NCBI RefSeq assembly: GCF_032118995.1
Contig: NC_092649.1
Span: 26,409,927 to 26,473,926 of the forward strand
Length of the DNA: 64,000 nt
Reading direction: 5' to 3'
Origin: Asterias amurensis
Lineage: Eukaryota > Echinodermata > Asteroidea > Forcipulatida > Asteriidae
Shown: piece after piece, positions 33,697-46,700 of the stretch
Numbering within the stretch: the first letter of the stretch is position 1
How the letters are laid out: each line of letters begins with the position of its first letter
Program-made: the position numbers and the translations under genes
The notes under the pieces: model-generated
Database searches by the model: none
What the model saw: only the letters and a program-made list of their open reading frames with translations
What the model was told of the DNA's origin: nothing

Positions 33697-36355
33697 TGGA
33701 TTTATATAGCACCAAATTACCAAAGGATGCAAGGCGCTTAACAGGGAGACAGACACAAGTTAAGGGGAAACCAGCTAAGAATTGGAGAACAGGTGCGTCT
33801 TGAGACCCTTTTCGAAGGACAACACAGTCTCGGCATTTTTAATGGGGACAGGAAGACCGTTCCATAGGCGGGAGGCAGCAGTGGAAAAAGCTCTCTCACC
33901 GGCTTGTTTGCGTGACTTGTTCACCACGAGGGAGATCGCATCATAGCTTCGAAGGGAGTATGGACAGTCATGGATTTCAAACATTGTGAAAAGTAACCTT
34001 GTTAACATCAAGTCTCAAATTTGTCCCTCTTTTTTCTCGATCAAACTACAAAACTTACAAGCGAAAATCCAAACAACAGCAAATGTACATTTTAAAGGCA
34101 GTGGACACTATTGGTAATTACTCAAAACAATTATTGGCAGAAAAACCTTACTTGGTCACTAGTAATGGGGAGAGGTTGATAGTATTAATCATCGTGAGAA
34201 ATGGCTCCCTCTGAAGTAACGTAGTTTTTGAGAAAGAAGTAATTTTCCACGAATTTGATTTCGAGACCTCAGATTTAGAATTTGAGGTCTCGAAATCAAG
34301 CATCTGAAAGCACACAACTTCGTGTGACAAGGGTGTTTTTTCTTTCATTATTAGCTCGCAACTTCGTCGACCGATTGAGCTCAAATTTTCACAAGTTTGT
34401 TATTTTATGCATATGTTGAGATACATCGAGTGAGAAGACTGGTCTTTGACAATTACCAATAGTGTCTAATGTCCAGTGTCTTTAAAGGACAATAATCATG
34501 GTATCATTGCTTTCAAATACTTACAAGAGGATTATAAAATTAAGAACTCCCCAAAAGAGGTCTGCAATATACGAGGGTCTCCATGGAGATCGCCCCTCCA
34601 GCACCTGGCCTGTAAAACAAAACCAAAGAAACATTCACTGTAAATTTCAAAGCTTATTTAAAGGGAAGGTACATGTACACGTTTGGTAATTACTCAAAAC
34701 AAATATAAACTTAAAAACTGACTTGGTAACAAGCATTGGAGAGCTATTGATAGTATAAAACATTGTGGGAAACAACTTCCTCTGAAGTAACGTAGTTTTT
34801 GAGAAAGAGGTAATTTCTCACTCAAATAATAAAAGACTTCTACATGTAGCTAGAAGTCTTTTATTCCTATCTGAGAGCACACAAATTCGTCCAACAAGGG
34901 TGTATTTTCTTTCATCATTTTCTTGCAACTTCGATGACCAATTGAGCCAAAATTTTCACAGGCTTGTTATTTTATGGTTATGATGGGATACACCAAGTGA
35001 TAACACTGGTATTTGACAATTACCAAACGTGTACCTTCCCTTTAGTTAGATCATATATAAAGGCCTATTGCTTTTAAATGGAGGTTCTGGTACTCAAGAA
35101 GTTTGTTCCGCTATCGTCTCGGAAAGAACTTCATAGTTTTAGGAGTAAAGAGTGTACCTTTGGTAAGTAGGCCAGCCAAAAGTTAATGACCATAACATTC
35201 AATTTACTTGATGATTAAGAGCAACGTATTAAGACAGTTAGAAATAACCCTTTCTAAGTGTGTACTGCTGGTCTTTGAAGTGCATTGATAGTACTGATAG
35301 TGGATCACTTTCCGTATGGCGGCACCACTTTTTCACTCATTTTTACAAAAAGAGATATCTCGTTGAGGTAAATTAGAAGTATATATTATTTCATATCGAA
35401 TGAAAAAGTGGTGGCGCCATACGGAAACTTTTCCCTGATAGTTTTTATAACACACAGGACCAACAACAGCTTTAAGTTTATGGCAAGTCTGGCCGCCAAA
35501 GGACGAAAGCAAGAGTGGATTGCTGAAAAGGACACAAGTTTCACGACCCGGACTCGAACCCACACTGTGTTTTAAAAATGTAAAACGTTAAACACAGAGC
35601 ACATAGCTTGAATTCGGTGCTCTTCTTAACCGCTCGTCCGCAACACTTTCACATGGTCAGCTCTTATTATGCTGAATTAAAGGTGACTGTAATTGTAAGG
35701 AAACTCTAGGAGGGTTACGTTATCGCAACTACAATTATCTATATAATTTTACTAAAACAAGCGAATTTAGATTTACAATACAAGCAGACAAGTGAATTGT
35801 TAGGGACTTCACTTAGTAGGGCCTTGTCACACGAGGCAACTTTTACGGGCAACTTGGAGGCAACCAACTGCAGTGCATGCTACAGGACCATTTTGGTAGC
35901 ACATGAGTCATTCTTCATTTAACGCAAACGATCTCCAAGAATAGCAAGTGAACATTGAAATGTTAATGGCTTTTTTTCATCATGTGGAGCCTGGAACTGG
36001 TTGCCTGTAAATTGCCTCGTGTGACAAGGCCCTTACACAATACAATAATAAACTCAGATGATACTTTCCCTTTTGTAAAAATGAGTGAACAAGTTTTGGC
36101 AGGATACGGAAAAGTTTCCCCCTTGGAACTATATTTATTATTTGACATGTGACACTCTGACGCCAATAATTGTATTATTATTAATCAAGTCCCTCCTTGA
36201 AAATATAAAATTTGACTAGCTAGAGGAGCACGCATGTACCTCCATGGTATGAGGGTCTGCACGTTTAAAGCCCAGTGGAGGCGGTTTGTGCAGTAAAGAC
36301 AAGACAAGACAAGACAAGACAAGACAAGACACTCACCGTCTGAAATATACGCCAT
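30191..36355 (-). CDS. SELENOK: Selenoprotein K (SELENOK), in-frame TGA = selenocysteine
   Basis: Six exons: 36355-36337, 34609-34525, 33430-33412 (a 19-nt micro-exon), 32667-32606, 32293-32195 and a terminal exon from 30421 leftward. The predicted 95-aa protein starts MAYISDGQVLEGRSPW, has one membrane segment (about residues 22-36, ADLFWGVLNFIILFF), a Gly/Pro/Arg-rich tail and ends GGGUGR, matching the human SELENOK C-terminus. The selenocysteine codon TGA is at 32202-32200 (residue 93). The final Arg codon is split by intron 5, and TAA follows at 30420-30418. By family knowledge this is an ER membrane protein of the p97/Derlin and DHHC6 palmitoylation context. A conventional translation would stop at the TGA and lose only the last three residues. 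The terminal exon is duplicated at 12209 without the rest of the gene. The left end given is that of the candidate SECIS, not a mapped transcript end. Confidence 0.93.
30388..30417 (-). promoter_or_regulatory. Hairpin immediately 3' of the SELENOK stop codon
   Basis: A perfect 9-bp stem (ATGCCTGCT with AGCAGGCAT, 12-nt loop) begins directly after the TAA, about 9 nt downstream of the selenocysteine TGA in the spliced mRNA. The position resembles selenocysteine-redefinition stem-loops known in some selenoprotein mRNAs. That function is inferred only. Confidence 0.4.
31570..31722. repeat. Tandem duplication, unit about 76 bp
   Basis: Two near-identical copies containing CACAAGTTGCCACCATTTCG. 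It lies in SELENOK intron 5. Confidence 0.75.
32826..33204. mobile_element. TTAA-flanked family 1 element
   Basis: In SELENOK intron 3. It has TTAA on both sides and an internal dyad (TTTCGAGTCCTCAAG...CTTGAGGTCTCGAAA). Confidence 0.8.
33640..34011 (-). mobile_element. 5'-truncated LINE, ORF2 C-terminus and 3' tail
   Basis: The minus strand reads open to the end with GERAFSTAASRLWNGLPVPI and FEKGLKTHLFSNS, the C-terminal signature of CR1/L2-type LINE ORF2. A 3' end with GGTGCTATATAAATCCAG plus a (TTA)n tail follows. It lies in SELENOK intron 2 and is dead by truncation. Confidence 0.75.
33642..33694. repeat. (TAA)n microsatellite, tail of the adjacent LINE
   Basis: About 17 units adjoining the LINE 3' end. 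Similar (TTA)n tracts are at 2261-2300 and 23822-23841, with different lengths in blocks A and B. Confidence 0.85.
34096..34481. mobile_element. TTAA-flanked family 1 element
   Basis: In SELENOK intron 2. Starts AGGCAGTGGACACTATTGG and has the central GATTTCGAGACCTCA dyad of the family. Confidence 0.8.
34662..35043. mobile_element. Divergent relative of the TTAA-flanked family 1
   Basis: In SELENOK intron 1. Ends are AGGGAAGGTACATGTACACG / CGTGTACCTTCCCT, with a body similar to family 1. A partial relative is at 19058-19250. Confidence 0.65.
35304..35433. mobile_element. Short MITE with TTTCCGTATGGCGGCACC termini
   Basis: The inverted end reads GGTGGCGCCATACGGAAA. Relatives are at 8187-8303 and 26503-26610, and a half-copy near 36065-36120. 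Confidence 0.7.
35515..35640 (-). mobile_element. tRNA-derived SINE head (Ser/Leu-like)
   Basis: On the minus strand, A-box-like GGACGAGCGGTTAAG and B-box GGTTCGAGTCC are followed by ACTTGTGTCC, the same junction sequence as the SINE split at 61574. It lies in SELENOK intron 1. Confidence 0.55.
35819..36032. mobile_element. MITE with 21-bp perfect inverted ends
   Basis: Ends GGGCCTTGTCACACGAGGCA / TGCCTCGTGTGACAAGGCCC. The interior is unique in this window. The target duplication is not clear. It lies in SELENOK intron 1. Confidence 0.7.
36298..36330. repeat. GACAA pentanucleotide microsatellite at the SELENOK exon 1 donor
   Basis: About 6.5 units. On the minus strand it begins almost directly after GTGAGT, so it forms the first bases of intron 1. 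Confidence 0.85.
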
Positions 36356-38335
36356 GATTTCGGAAATTTCCTGACGATTATTGCTTCATCATCATCGGCT
36401 GCGACAACCAACAACAGCGCTGTACGACTGATGTGTGGCGTGTACAAAATAAACCAACACATCAGCACAAAGAGCGCCCTCTAGAGAGCTCTATCGCATA
36501 GTTTAGAGAAGGAGGGATGGGCGGGGACCCCAAAGTTTTCGGGGGGGGGGGGGTGTGATTTACAAACTAATCCAGAACCAAACAGTGCTCTTATCAAAAG
36601 AAGAAAAACCTAGCACCTACCTACAAACGAAGACAACTCCCCCCCCCCCAAACAAAATTTTGGGTACCCACAGCCCCCAGGAACAAGTTATGTTACCCAT
36701 TCCTAGCCTTTCTAACTTCTTTTGTTTTTGACTAATTGGGACTGCAGACATTGATTTTAAATAGTGCAAACAAAGACATGATATTACTCTACTAAGAGAT
36801 TAGGTCAGTTGGGACCAATCATCTATTTTCCGCACAAAAAGTACTTATTAATCACCATGTAACAATTAGATCCCCTCCAATAATGGGGGCGCAACCCTTA
36901 GTAATAGTCATCTTTTTTCCCCACACATTATTGTCACTATTGCTCTGTAAAAGGCAATAAGTTTAAATTGCAAAATTGATAAATGAATCACAAAACTGTG
37001 CAAACTACCTGCTTTTTGTTATATTTTACTTTATTTCCTATTTTACAGTTGCCCCCGTTTTTAAAGCAACATCGTAACTGTTTAAAATATACTTCAGCAT
37101 GATTCAAATAACAATCAAAATAAAAAAATATACAAAAAACAAAGAACTGTGCATGAATATTTAACATAATTTTGCAGAACGTAATAACTAAAAATACTTT
37201 TCATAATTTTAAATACTGAATGGTTTGGTGGAAGTAGTTCAAAACTGGTTCATCCAAAATATACATCGAACCCGTCATTTATGTCATTACTGCAAGATTA
37301 AACAAATGTAAATTATAACAATCTAATCCTATGTATATTTGGTTTGCGGTAACACCATGTGTGTATCTACTTTCCAGGTAGAGTTTGTTCTTAGAGAACT
37401 GTCTTGCTTTATTCTACTGCCGCGGAGTAGATAATCGGAGGTTCGGGAGACTTCTCAGTTCTGAACCTAATCTCATACTTATAAATTGAAGTGGCAGAGG
37501 CAACACTGTCAATTAATGCTATATTTATCTCAGCAAAATAAAGTTAAAATACAAATACATGAACTGCTTATTACTTGTTGACGATCTTTTTATTTTGTTT
37601 TCGAATTGTATATTTTGTCCTTTTAGCAAAGTCCTGAGAACCAGTTCTGTCCGCAACAATTTGCACGAGGAACCTCGTTGCAAAATATAAATTGGTATTC
37701 AGAAAAAAGATAACTTTCAATCAAAAAGTTCATTAATACACATGATAAACTTTATACAATGTTTCTAACAACCAAGAAGGTTTGAATAAATGTCTGCCTA
37801 AACAAAAATAATAATAACAAGTTTAAAGCACACCTCGTTATAACTTACAATGCTTTGGGTGAAAAATAATTTGTTCGGAGGTAGGAAAACGATAACACAA
37901 CACTTACAACATTTTAAAACCATAACACTTAAAAAAGTAACTAACTTCATACATTTTACTGCTCTTAATAGCAGATTACGCTGTTCTATTTCAGAGGAAC
38001 AAAGACAAGAATTTAAAGTGGCTGCTTTCAAGGTGTGAAAGAAACTCTCTGAAAAAGTGAGGAAAAATACTAGCAACTTCAAAGACTTTCCAATTTTGAA
38101 CACAAATCTTTTCTTTCGCTTAATTAGAACTTTGGTAAAGCTAATGAAGGGGTGATTTATTTGGTACAACTAATTTTCATGGAATGTTTCTCGCTAGGCT
38201 ATTTAAAGTCGCTTCGAAACTTCTGTTTTGAGTGCTGTTTAGCCAACAACACTGCTTAGACCAAAACTACGGGTGAGAGTCAATGGTGATGAAAAGATTT
38301 GGAATCTTGATCCAGATCTTAGTTCATGTTTTTAC

Positions 38336-38370
38336 CTGGAGTTACAGATGCCATAGAGGTTTTGAAAACA
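38336..38370 (-). CDS. Possible further exon of the coiled-coil gene
   Basis: On the minus strand an acceptor (CATTCTAG) and a donor (CTCCAG then GTAAAA) enclose 35 nt, open in the phase left by the exon at 40875-40777. A terminal stretch near 37570-37650 (minus) is also open, rich in Lys and ends in TAA. Neither has recognisable homology. The true 3' end of the gene should lie between 40776 and about 36500. Confidence 0.2.
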
Positions 38371-39608
38371 CTAGAATGCTCAGGGCAGAAGAAGTAAACT
38401 AACGAGCCCGACTTGTTTTCCGTAAGAAAAGTCTGAATTCCGATAAAAGTCTTACAATTTTTTATCCTTGATTTATAGACAGAATCTGAGTTTTGGACCC
38501 ACAGAAATTTGAAAAAGGAATTTGAGAAAAACCGAAACCAACCCTGAATGCTCAAATCTGCAAAATCTGTCCCCAGCTTTTGTTCCAACTTTGATCTTGA
38601 ATTCTACCATATTCGGCAAGAAGCTACATTTTTGAAGACGTCTATTTACAATACTCTTCATGAAGAATTATTTGCAATAACTAGACAAAAACCTGTGCAT
38701 AAGCTTTTCTGCTACTAGCTAGTGCCAATATTTTTTAAGTCGTATATTCACAATCAATAAATGTTTGTGTAATAAAGGTAAACCTGATGACTTTGGAAAA
38801 AGTTAAGTACACTTGTTTATAAATCTAATAATCATATACAACAATTAATTTAGAAGTAAACATTTTGGTGGTCAAAAACTATACATTTATACATATTCTC
38901 AATGCATTTTTGGTGGGAGATTAAGTTAATACTGAATGTTGATGAAGCAAATCAGCACCTCAGCAAGCATTACTTAAAGGAAGCTTTCTACCATCATTAT
39001 CTTTAAACCTTGTAAGTTGAATGTAAATCTGTGTATGTTTGTGTTTTGTGTCGTACAAAAAGTACCTGAACCCTTTAAGCAATATACCTTTATCATGATG
39101 CCACCATTGCTGGCCTTGTTCCCGGTATCCAGTTGAATGCTGTTCATTCATTTTACAAAAAAGGAACCAGACTATTTGCCCTTTCAGCCTCGGTTTACAT
39201 TGATTTGAATGGGAGCAAATCGAGATGGCCGCACCCTGATGAAGGTATATAACTTCTTCTCAACAGCTCCTTGGAGTCAGGTACCTCTGACCTTACCCTG
39301 TTTGCTATTTTTCAACGTCCTCATCGTCACCTCCAGGTGTCTGGTCACCATGACGCCACAGGAATATCTCTTGGCCGGTCTTCATTCAATTTGACAGGGT
39401 GGGCCTTTAACCTTCGCGCACCTCCAAATACTGGCTCTGCTTGTATCTGTCAGACAGGATTAAACAATAATAATAATAATAAGTTCTTATATAGCGCATT
39501 TCACAATAACCATATCAATGCGCTTTACTTAAGTTCTCTGGTCATCAGTCCAATAACGCTTTTTTAATCTTTCTCAGCTCCCTGATATGAGGAGTACCAG
39601 GTATACAA

Positions 39609-40500
39609 TAAGCTTGGGCGATATCACGATATTATCGAATATCGCGATATTAACTTGGAAACGATTTCGATATTGGATGGATTTGGTTTTAATCGAAATA
39701 TCGATATTATACACATAATGAATGTCTATGAGTGCAATGGTGCGAATATGTTCATGAGTTGAAAGATGGAATGTTCTATTCAACGAGGCGGAGCCGAGTT
39801 GAATGGAACATTCCAGCTTTCAACGAATGAACATATTCGCACCATTGCACTCATAGACATTCATTATTTGTTTTATATAACATCCAAGTAGATCTTTGTC
39901 ATTTTGATTGAAAGATACAACTTTCAAAACAAACAAAGCGTAGGCCTACGATTGTTAATTGTAGAAGCCGAATGCTAGTAATTTGACATAATATGCCTTC
40001 AGTAACACTGCTGTGTTACCAAAGACACGCGCACGCAGTGATGTTTTTTTACGCTGGCAGCGTGCAATGGTACTTTTCGGATGGAACGAAAAAGCACGGT
40101 GAGTGACTCAGCGTGCAATGGTACTTTTATTTGCTATCACGTGACGGACAATCCTCCAATCAAATAGCAAGGATCTGCTTGGGTGTTATATAAATCGCGA
40201 TATATCGCGATATATCGATTAAATTATTAGTATACAATATTAATATCGATTAGTATATATCGATTAAATATCGCGATGTATTTGCTAGCTGAGACATCTT
40301 GCACCCCATAGGTTTGGAGTAAAACCAGAAGAATAGGTCATTAGAACACCTCTCTTATGCTATGACTGTCTCTCTACAACTTTCACTTGGAGTTTTAAGA
40401 CTGATTATGTCAAATTTCATTAATCGCGATTATATCGAATATCGCGATATATTGTCGGCGATATATCGTGAATAAAATAAATCGATATCACCCAAGCTTA
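39609..40500. mobile_element. hAT-like non-autonomous element with internal insert, 8-bp TSD
   Basis: Terminal inverted repeats TAAGCTTGGGCGATAT / ATATCACCCAAGCTTA lie between direct copies of GTATACAA (39601-39608, 40501-40508). The body is dense in TATCG/CGATA. It carries a palindromic insert of about 490 bp (39706-40192) that is missing from the 370-bp relative at 47057. Confidence 0.85.
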
Positions 40501-40512
40501 GTATACAACCTG

Positions 40513-40575
40513 GGCAGCCATAGCTTGTAGTTGATAGAGCACCAAGAGGTTGGAGGTTCAAATCCCGCTTTGTAA
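40513..40575 (+). repeat. tRNA-like fragment
   Basis: GGGCAGCCATAGCTTGTAG with B-box-like GGTTCAAATCCC, directly beside the target duplication of the hAT-like element. It is too degenerate for a functional tRNA. Confidence 0.4.
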
Positions 40576-40776
40576 TTTTTTTTCTTTCTTCACAAACAAC
40601 AATTAAATAGTACTGATAGTTCAGTTTGCCAGTTGCAATAGTTATTTGCAAAACCACATGAAAGCAGCCTGATGTAAGGAGTGAAGCATTTGAAACCGCT
40701 CTCGAGCCCGTTTCCAGTAATAGAACAAACTTTTAACAACCTGTAATATTATTTGTTTTTTTCCTGAGTCGTTTAC

Positions 40777-43700
40777 CTTGGCTGTTTTACTTGTCGTCTC
40801 CATTCCACGTATACTCTTCTTCTCTGAGATCCACACGGCTGCTTGTTTGTTCATCGACGCCACAACCTTGCGATGCTGTCAAGAAAGAAAAAACTCAATC
40901 AAGTTGTCTTAAAGGCCCATACCACATTTCAAGCAGCACACTAAAGGTTAAAAGGAGGGAGTAATACCTTTCTTTAACCCCCCCCCCCTCGAACCACACA
41001 TAGGCATGCAAAGTGCATAGTTTTTTTTAACAAAATCGAGGAAACTGCCATGGACATCAGGACTTTGTACTGTGTTCTTTAATTGCACAGCTAAAACTCA
41101 AAACAGGAGTGTACACAAAACCTAACCTGGGCCCAATTTCATGTAGCTGCTTAAGCACAAACAGAAGCTAAGCACAAAAACATTATGCTTACCAGACTAA
41201 GATTACCAGCCAAAATACTATGATATGTTGCATGCACTATATGTGACTGGTATCCTCCTCAATTGTGCCAAGCAGGAAATCGTCAAGCAACATTTCCTGC
41301 TCTATGAAATTGGGCCCTTTACTGCATTTGTACTCAAATAAGATTGTATTGCGATCTATTACGTGAATGATTCCTTTCATATTTACCTCTTCCTGCTCCC
41401 GCTTTAGCCTGATTTGAAGCTCATTACGCTGTGTTGAACATGTTGCAATGTAACGCTGAAAGAATCAATTTGTATCATAAAACCATGTTAAATCAAATCC
41501 AGGGATGAGATTGCTGAAATTTCAAAATTCCTGAAAGTGGCTTGCAAGCCTGGGTTACCAGTTTTTCCTTTTTTGGTACCAGAACCTCTCAAATGCTACA
41601 ATCTGGGGGTTTTACAGAATGTGTGCATCACCAGGAATACAAAACTACAGGTTTTCATTACAGGTAAGCTCCACTAAAGAAAGAAGCCAGAATAGAACAT
41701 CCTTTTTTTCTGGCAACTCACGCCTGTTATATCCATGTAATTCCTTTTCCCAAACAGTGGACTTAATTAGATAACACACATAATCGAAGGGCTGCTGACT
41801 GCCCTATGCAGGTTTACTGTTCACTCACAAAGTACTTTGATGAAAGACTGGTAGGGTCAGAATGGGAGCCATCAAGAAAGACTACTGGGATTAAAAAAGG
41901 TACAATCCACAAAATGTAACTACTGAGAAAATAAAAGTGTAAACAAATACTTAAAATTGTAGAAAAACTAAGCCAGTGAGAGGCAAGGTGGAAGAGGAGA
42001 CCTGGGGTGGATTTCACAAAGAGTTAAGACTAGTCTTATTTCGAGTTAGGACAAGTTACTTGTCCTAACTTAGGACTAGCCTCAAGTTTTTAATGGCTTC
42101 TAAAGAGACCTAAGACTAGTTCTAAGTTAGGACTATCTTTGTGAAATAGACACCAGCACCTTAACAAGGTCGACGTCGTACCCGCACAAGTTGACAACAA
42201 ATACCCCCCCCCTCAAAAATAAGCCGGAACTATCTATACACCTTTACGATGGAGCAGCCATCTTGATTTTCTCCCGTATAAATCAATGTAACCAGAACCG
42301 AGGCTTTAGTACAAAGAATGTTATTATGTAATGCTGGTTTTTGACGCAAGGAACATGACGAAGATGGTGGGAGCTTAAAGATTACCTGGATGTTCTCTAC
42401 GTCCCTCTTGGAATCTTTACTGCTCCTCATCAGAGTGGTGTTCTCATCTCGCAATCTCCTCACCTCGCTGTGAAGATCTTTGTTCTCATCCACAAGACAC
42501 TGGTGAGGCAACACAAAGGATATCATCAGTCATCATCCAGATTCATATTGGGTGCGTTCGTTTAGCTTCCCTGGGTCCAACCCAGTTTGCCCCGGTACGT
42601 TCGAATAGCTTTGGCGGGGCTCACCTTGGTCAGCCCCCAGTGCCCTGCTTGGTGGAGTTGGTCACTTGGGGGTGACCTGAGGTGCATGCCATCACCACGA
42701 GAGGGCGAGTGTGATCGTTCTATTAGCTCTTGTCAGGGGCTCACTCGAGTGAGCACCCCGGGGTAGACCCAGGGAAGCTAAACGAATGCACCCTTTGACA
42801 CAATGGAAGAGTCGGTGGGGACAGGCAGAGCTAGGGGGAAAGGGTGGGGTCACAGGGGAGTGGGGCAGAGGGGAGTGGGAAGAGACTGTTGGACAAAAGC
42901 TTTTTTGATACCACTTTAAAGGGTTTGGTTACTTTTTGTAACACAAAACACTATGTCCACAGATTTCCTCTAAAATAACAGAGTTTGAATATTAAGACGG
43001 TTGAACGAGTCCCTTAAAATATAACTTGCTGAGATGCTGCAGTTTTTGAGAAATGAGTAAAGCAATGCCACGCAAATATGTTTTACACGCTCAAATAATT
43101 TTTGTGAGTTGTTCGACTCATTTCTAAAAAGCACAGAACCCCAGCAAGCAATAGTTTAGGGGAATCTTTCTACCATTATTATCTTCAAACTGTGTGAGTT
43201 TAATGTAAATCTGTGGACATTGTGTTTTGTGTCCTACAACAAGTACCCAGACCCTTTAACAGAATGGAGACCAAAAAAAAACATTTTATATTTCTAACAG
43301 CTTAAGAGAAGGTGGGCAGGGCTAAAGCCAACTCACCAAGTACTTGGGATCCATGTTTTGTGGTCGCATTTGGCCGGCTGCTTTAGCCATGGACATCGGC
43401 GCCTGGAAGAGATAGGGCTGCGTTGGTGAATTACGTGTCTGAAGGGACATAGGAGTCAATTCCCGGGTTGACTTTGCACTCTTTTTCCTGGAGGGGAACA
43501 TAAGAATGTATCAACTTCCTTTATTAAATGCTTTTAAAACTTAAAATAAGTTGAACCATCAACAATAGACACATACTGTAGAGTAATTGTACTTTTGACA
43601 GTTTGAAATAATCATGTTTAAAGGGTTAAAGGTTGGTAAAATTAATGATTCAAGATTTGGGGGATAAAAACTGAAACCTTTTTTGTTACAATTCTCTCTG

Positions 43701-46700
43701 TTTAGTGAGTTGGCCGCGCTGTGTGTGAAAGTCAAAACGAAAAAGGTCTTGCACCAAGACTATACGCGCATGAATGCATATCTGAAAACTGTCTCGAATG
43801 CATACCGAAAAAGTGTAACACACATACGTACAAAGCTCAAGGACGGCGGAAATTGGATAAGTTTTACAGAGTTTCTTACTTTATTAGGCCTTTTAACAAG
43901 AAAGGCATTCATGAATGGGAATAAAAGAGTAGTGACTCGTTCTTAAACTGCCCTTTAAAACCTTGCAGGGTTAAAGGCAGTGGACACTATTGGTAATTAC
44001 TCAAAATAATTATTATCATAAAACCTTTCTTGATTACGAGTAATGGGGAGAGGTTGATGGTATAAAACATTGTGAGAAACAGCTCCCTCTGAAGTGACGT
44101 AGTTTTCGAGAAAGAAGTAATTTTCCACGAATTTGATTTTGAGACCTCAAGTTTAGAATTTGGGGGTCTCAAAATCAAGCATCAGAAAGCACACAACTTC
44201 ATGTGACAAGGGTGTTTTTTCTTTCATTATTATCTCGCAACTTCGACGACCGATTGAGCTCAAATTTTCACAGGTTTGTTATTTTATGCATATGTTGAGA
44301 TACACAAACTGTGAAGACTAGTCTTTGACAATGACCAATAGTGTACAGTGTCTTTAAGCAAGCCAAGTGAGATTCTAGCATGTGACTACAGTGTGAACGT
44401 TGGGTTAAACAAAGAAGTTCACTTTTTTTTGGATAAATACCTCCTCCTTGTCAATGTGTTTGAATTAACGTCAGTTCTGCTCTTCTCATAATCTTCATTT
44501 TTGGCCTTTTCGGTCTCGTACAGTTTCTGAAATTCCTCTGATGTCTTCTGAGCTTTCTTTGTTTCTGTCTCGAGACTGTCCAATCTGTCTTCAGCTACAA
44601 ATAGAAGGGAGAAAAGATAACATTCCAATGAACTGACAAGTCACAATGATGTAATTAATCAAAAATAATGAACAGTTTTATATGCTGTGAAGGGAAAACC
44701 AACTGTTTTACAGAGTAAACAAATAAATTTTAAAAAAATTAGAAGCTCTTCTGAGACATACGTGGCTAAATTGATAAAGATCAATTGTTCATTTTATTTA
44801 TTTTAAATAAGAAAATGTTAATAATAATAAAAATAATATCAGGCATTTGTAATGCGCCATATCAATCAGAGAAATGTTGACGGCGCAGAGACAACGTAAA
44901 CAAAACACTACGTACTTATCCAGTGAAAAGAAAGCAAAATGACAACTAGAAACAATAATTAACAACAAAACAAAACTACAAATTAAAGAAAAAAATACAT
45001 CTTGAAAAGGTGAATTTTCAGAGCAACTTTGAACGCACCATCTTTAGCAGTTTTGTCCAATCTATCCAGTACGCTTCTCATTTTCTTCTGCGACTCTTCC
45101 ACGTCGCTCTGTAGCTCTTGATTGGTTTGATCAATCTCAGAGGTCCGGGCCAGCTGCTCGGCTAGTCTGGCTTCCAGCTCTGCCTTGTCCTTCTGCAACT
45201 CTACATTGAAGTCCAGCTGTGTGATTAACTGCTGACGCACCGAGGACATAGTGGTATCAGACACCCTGGAGAAATTGTAACAAAAATCAAGGTTAGGTTT
45301 GTCCATGTAATCAGACAAAAATACATCAGTTAAAGGCAGTGGACACTATTGGTAATTACTCAAAATAATTATTATCACAAAACGTAACTTGGTACGAGTA
45401 ATGGGGAGAGGTTAATAGTGAAAAACATTGTGAGAAACGGCTCCCTCTAAAGTAACGTAGTTTTTGAGACAGAAGTAATTTTCCGCAAATTTGATTTCGA
45501 GACCTCAGATTTAGAATTAGAGGTCTCGAAATCAAGCATCTGAAAGCACACAACTTCATTATTATCTCGCAACTTCCGACGACCAATTGAGCTGAAATTT
45601 TCACATGTTTGTTATTTTATGCATATGTTGAGATACACCAAGTGAGAAGACTGGTCTTTATCAATTGCCCAGGGTCTTTAAACAAGCGTACATTTTTATT
45701 CACCCTTAGCACACAACTGAGAAATTTGTCGAAATCCAAAAACCTACTCCCCGGTAGTAGAATATAAAGCAAAACAGTTCTCCCCCCCCCCCCCAAAAAA
45801 AAAAACTCTACCTGGCAAGTGGATACACACATGGTGTTACCGCAAACCAAAATGTATTTCACAAACCTGTTTAGTCCGGCGTACTTGTCGTCGTCACTGT
45901 GACGGACTAACTCCTTGATCTGCTCCTCCAGAACTGCACATTGACTCTCTGCAATCTCATGGACCTGGGAGAAAGTCAACACAACATTTTAGTTTGATTC
46001 AAACATTATTACATTATATTACATCTAAGCATGAATACACTTAATGACTCATGCGTAATGTAAATACAATGTTTGGTGATACAGCATCTTGCACTGACAA
46101 AACAAATTTTAGTGCTTTACAAACTGGGCCCAGTACCAACTGGACCAAATTCATAAATCACTAAACAAATTTGTTTGACCTTACACGTGATTTGCATTTT
46201 TGCAACACTCGTCTGTGAAGCAAGAACCGCCGGTAAGCTAGCATTCCTTTTGCTCCAAATGTACGAGTGGCAGTTACTATATAAACAAACACTGTGCTAA
46301 GGGTCACTCCCCGGATAATATATGACACAATGAATTCGTAATGAAAGCAAAAAGATGGCAGAACAGTATAAGCTGAAAATAAATAAGACAAGGAAGACAT
46401 AGTTTTACTATATAAAGTACCTTAGTTTGGTATAATTGAGTCAGAAAATAAACGGAATTACACTTAAAGGCACTGAACACTGGACACTCCAAAATAATTT
46501 AGAGCAAAAACTTCCTTGGTAATGAGCATTGGAGAGCTGTTGATTTGTATACAATTTTGTGAGAAACGACTCCCTCTGAGGTAACTGAGAAAGAGGTAAT
46601 TTCTCAATCAAATAAAAAAAAGGATTTTATTATGCATACTGAAAGCATAATATACTCTTACATTTTTTTCTAACAACTTCGATGACCAATTGAGTCTTAA

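Larger units (their letters stand above)
36356..40776. other. Between SELENOK and the resolved part of the coiled-coil gene
   Basis: Contains the SELENOK upstream region (with homopolymer G and C runs at 36541-36552 and 36640-36649), a single arm of the TTTGGTTTGCGG family, AT-rich sequence, a SINE tail fragment and the hAT-like element at 39609. The 3' exons of the coiled-coil gene should lie here but are not resolved. Confidence 0.6.

Noticed and set aside
33775-34011. Host gene exon encoding RAFSTAASRLWNGLPVPI
   Set aside because: This is the standard C-terminal end of CR1/L2-type LINE ORF2, followed by the LINE 3' tail.
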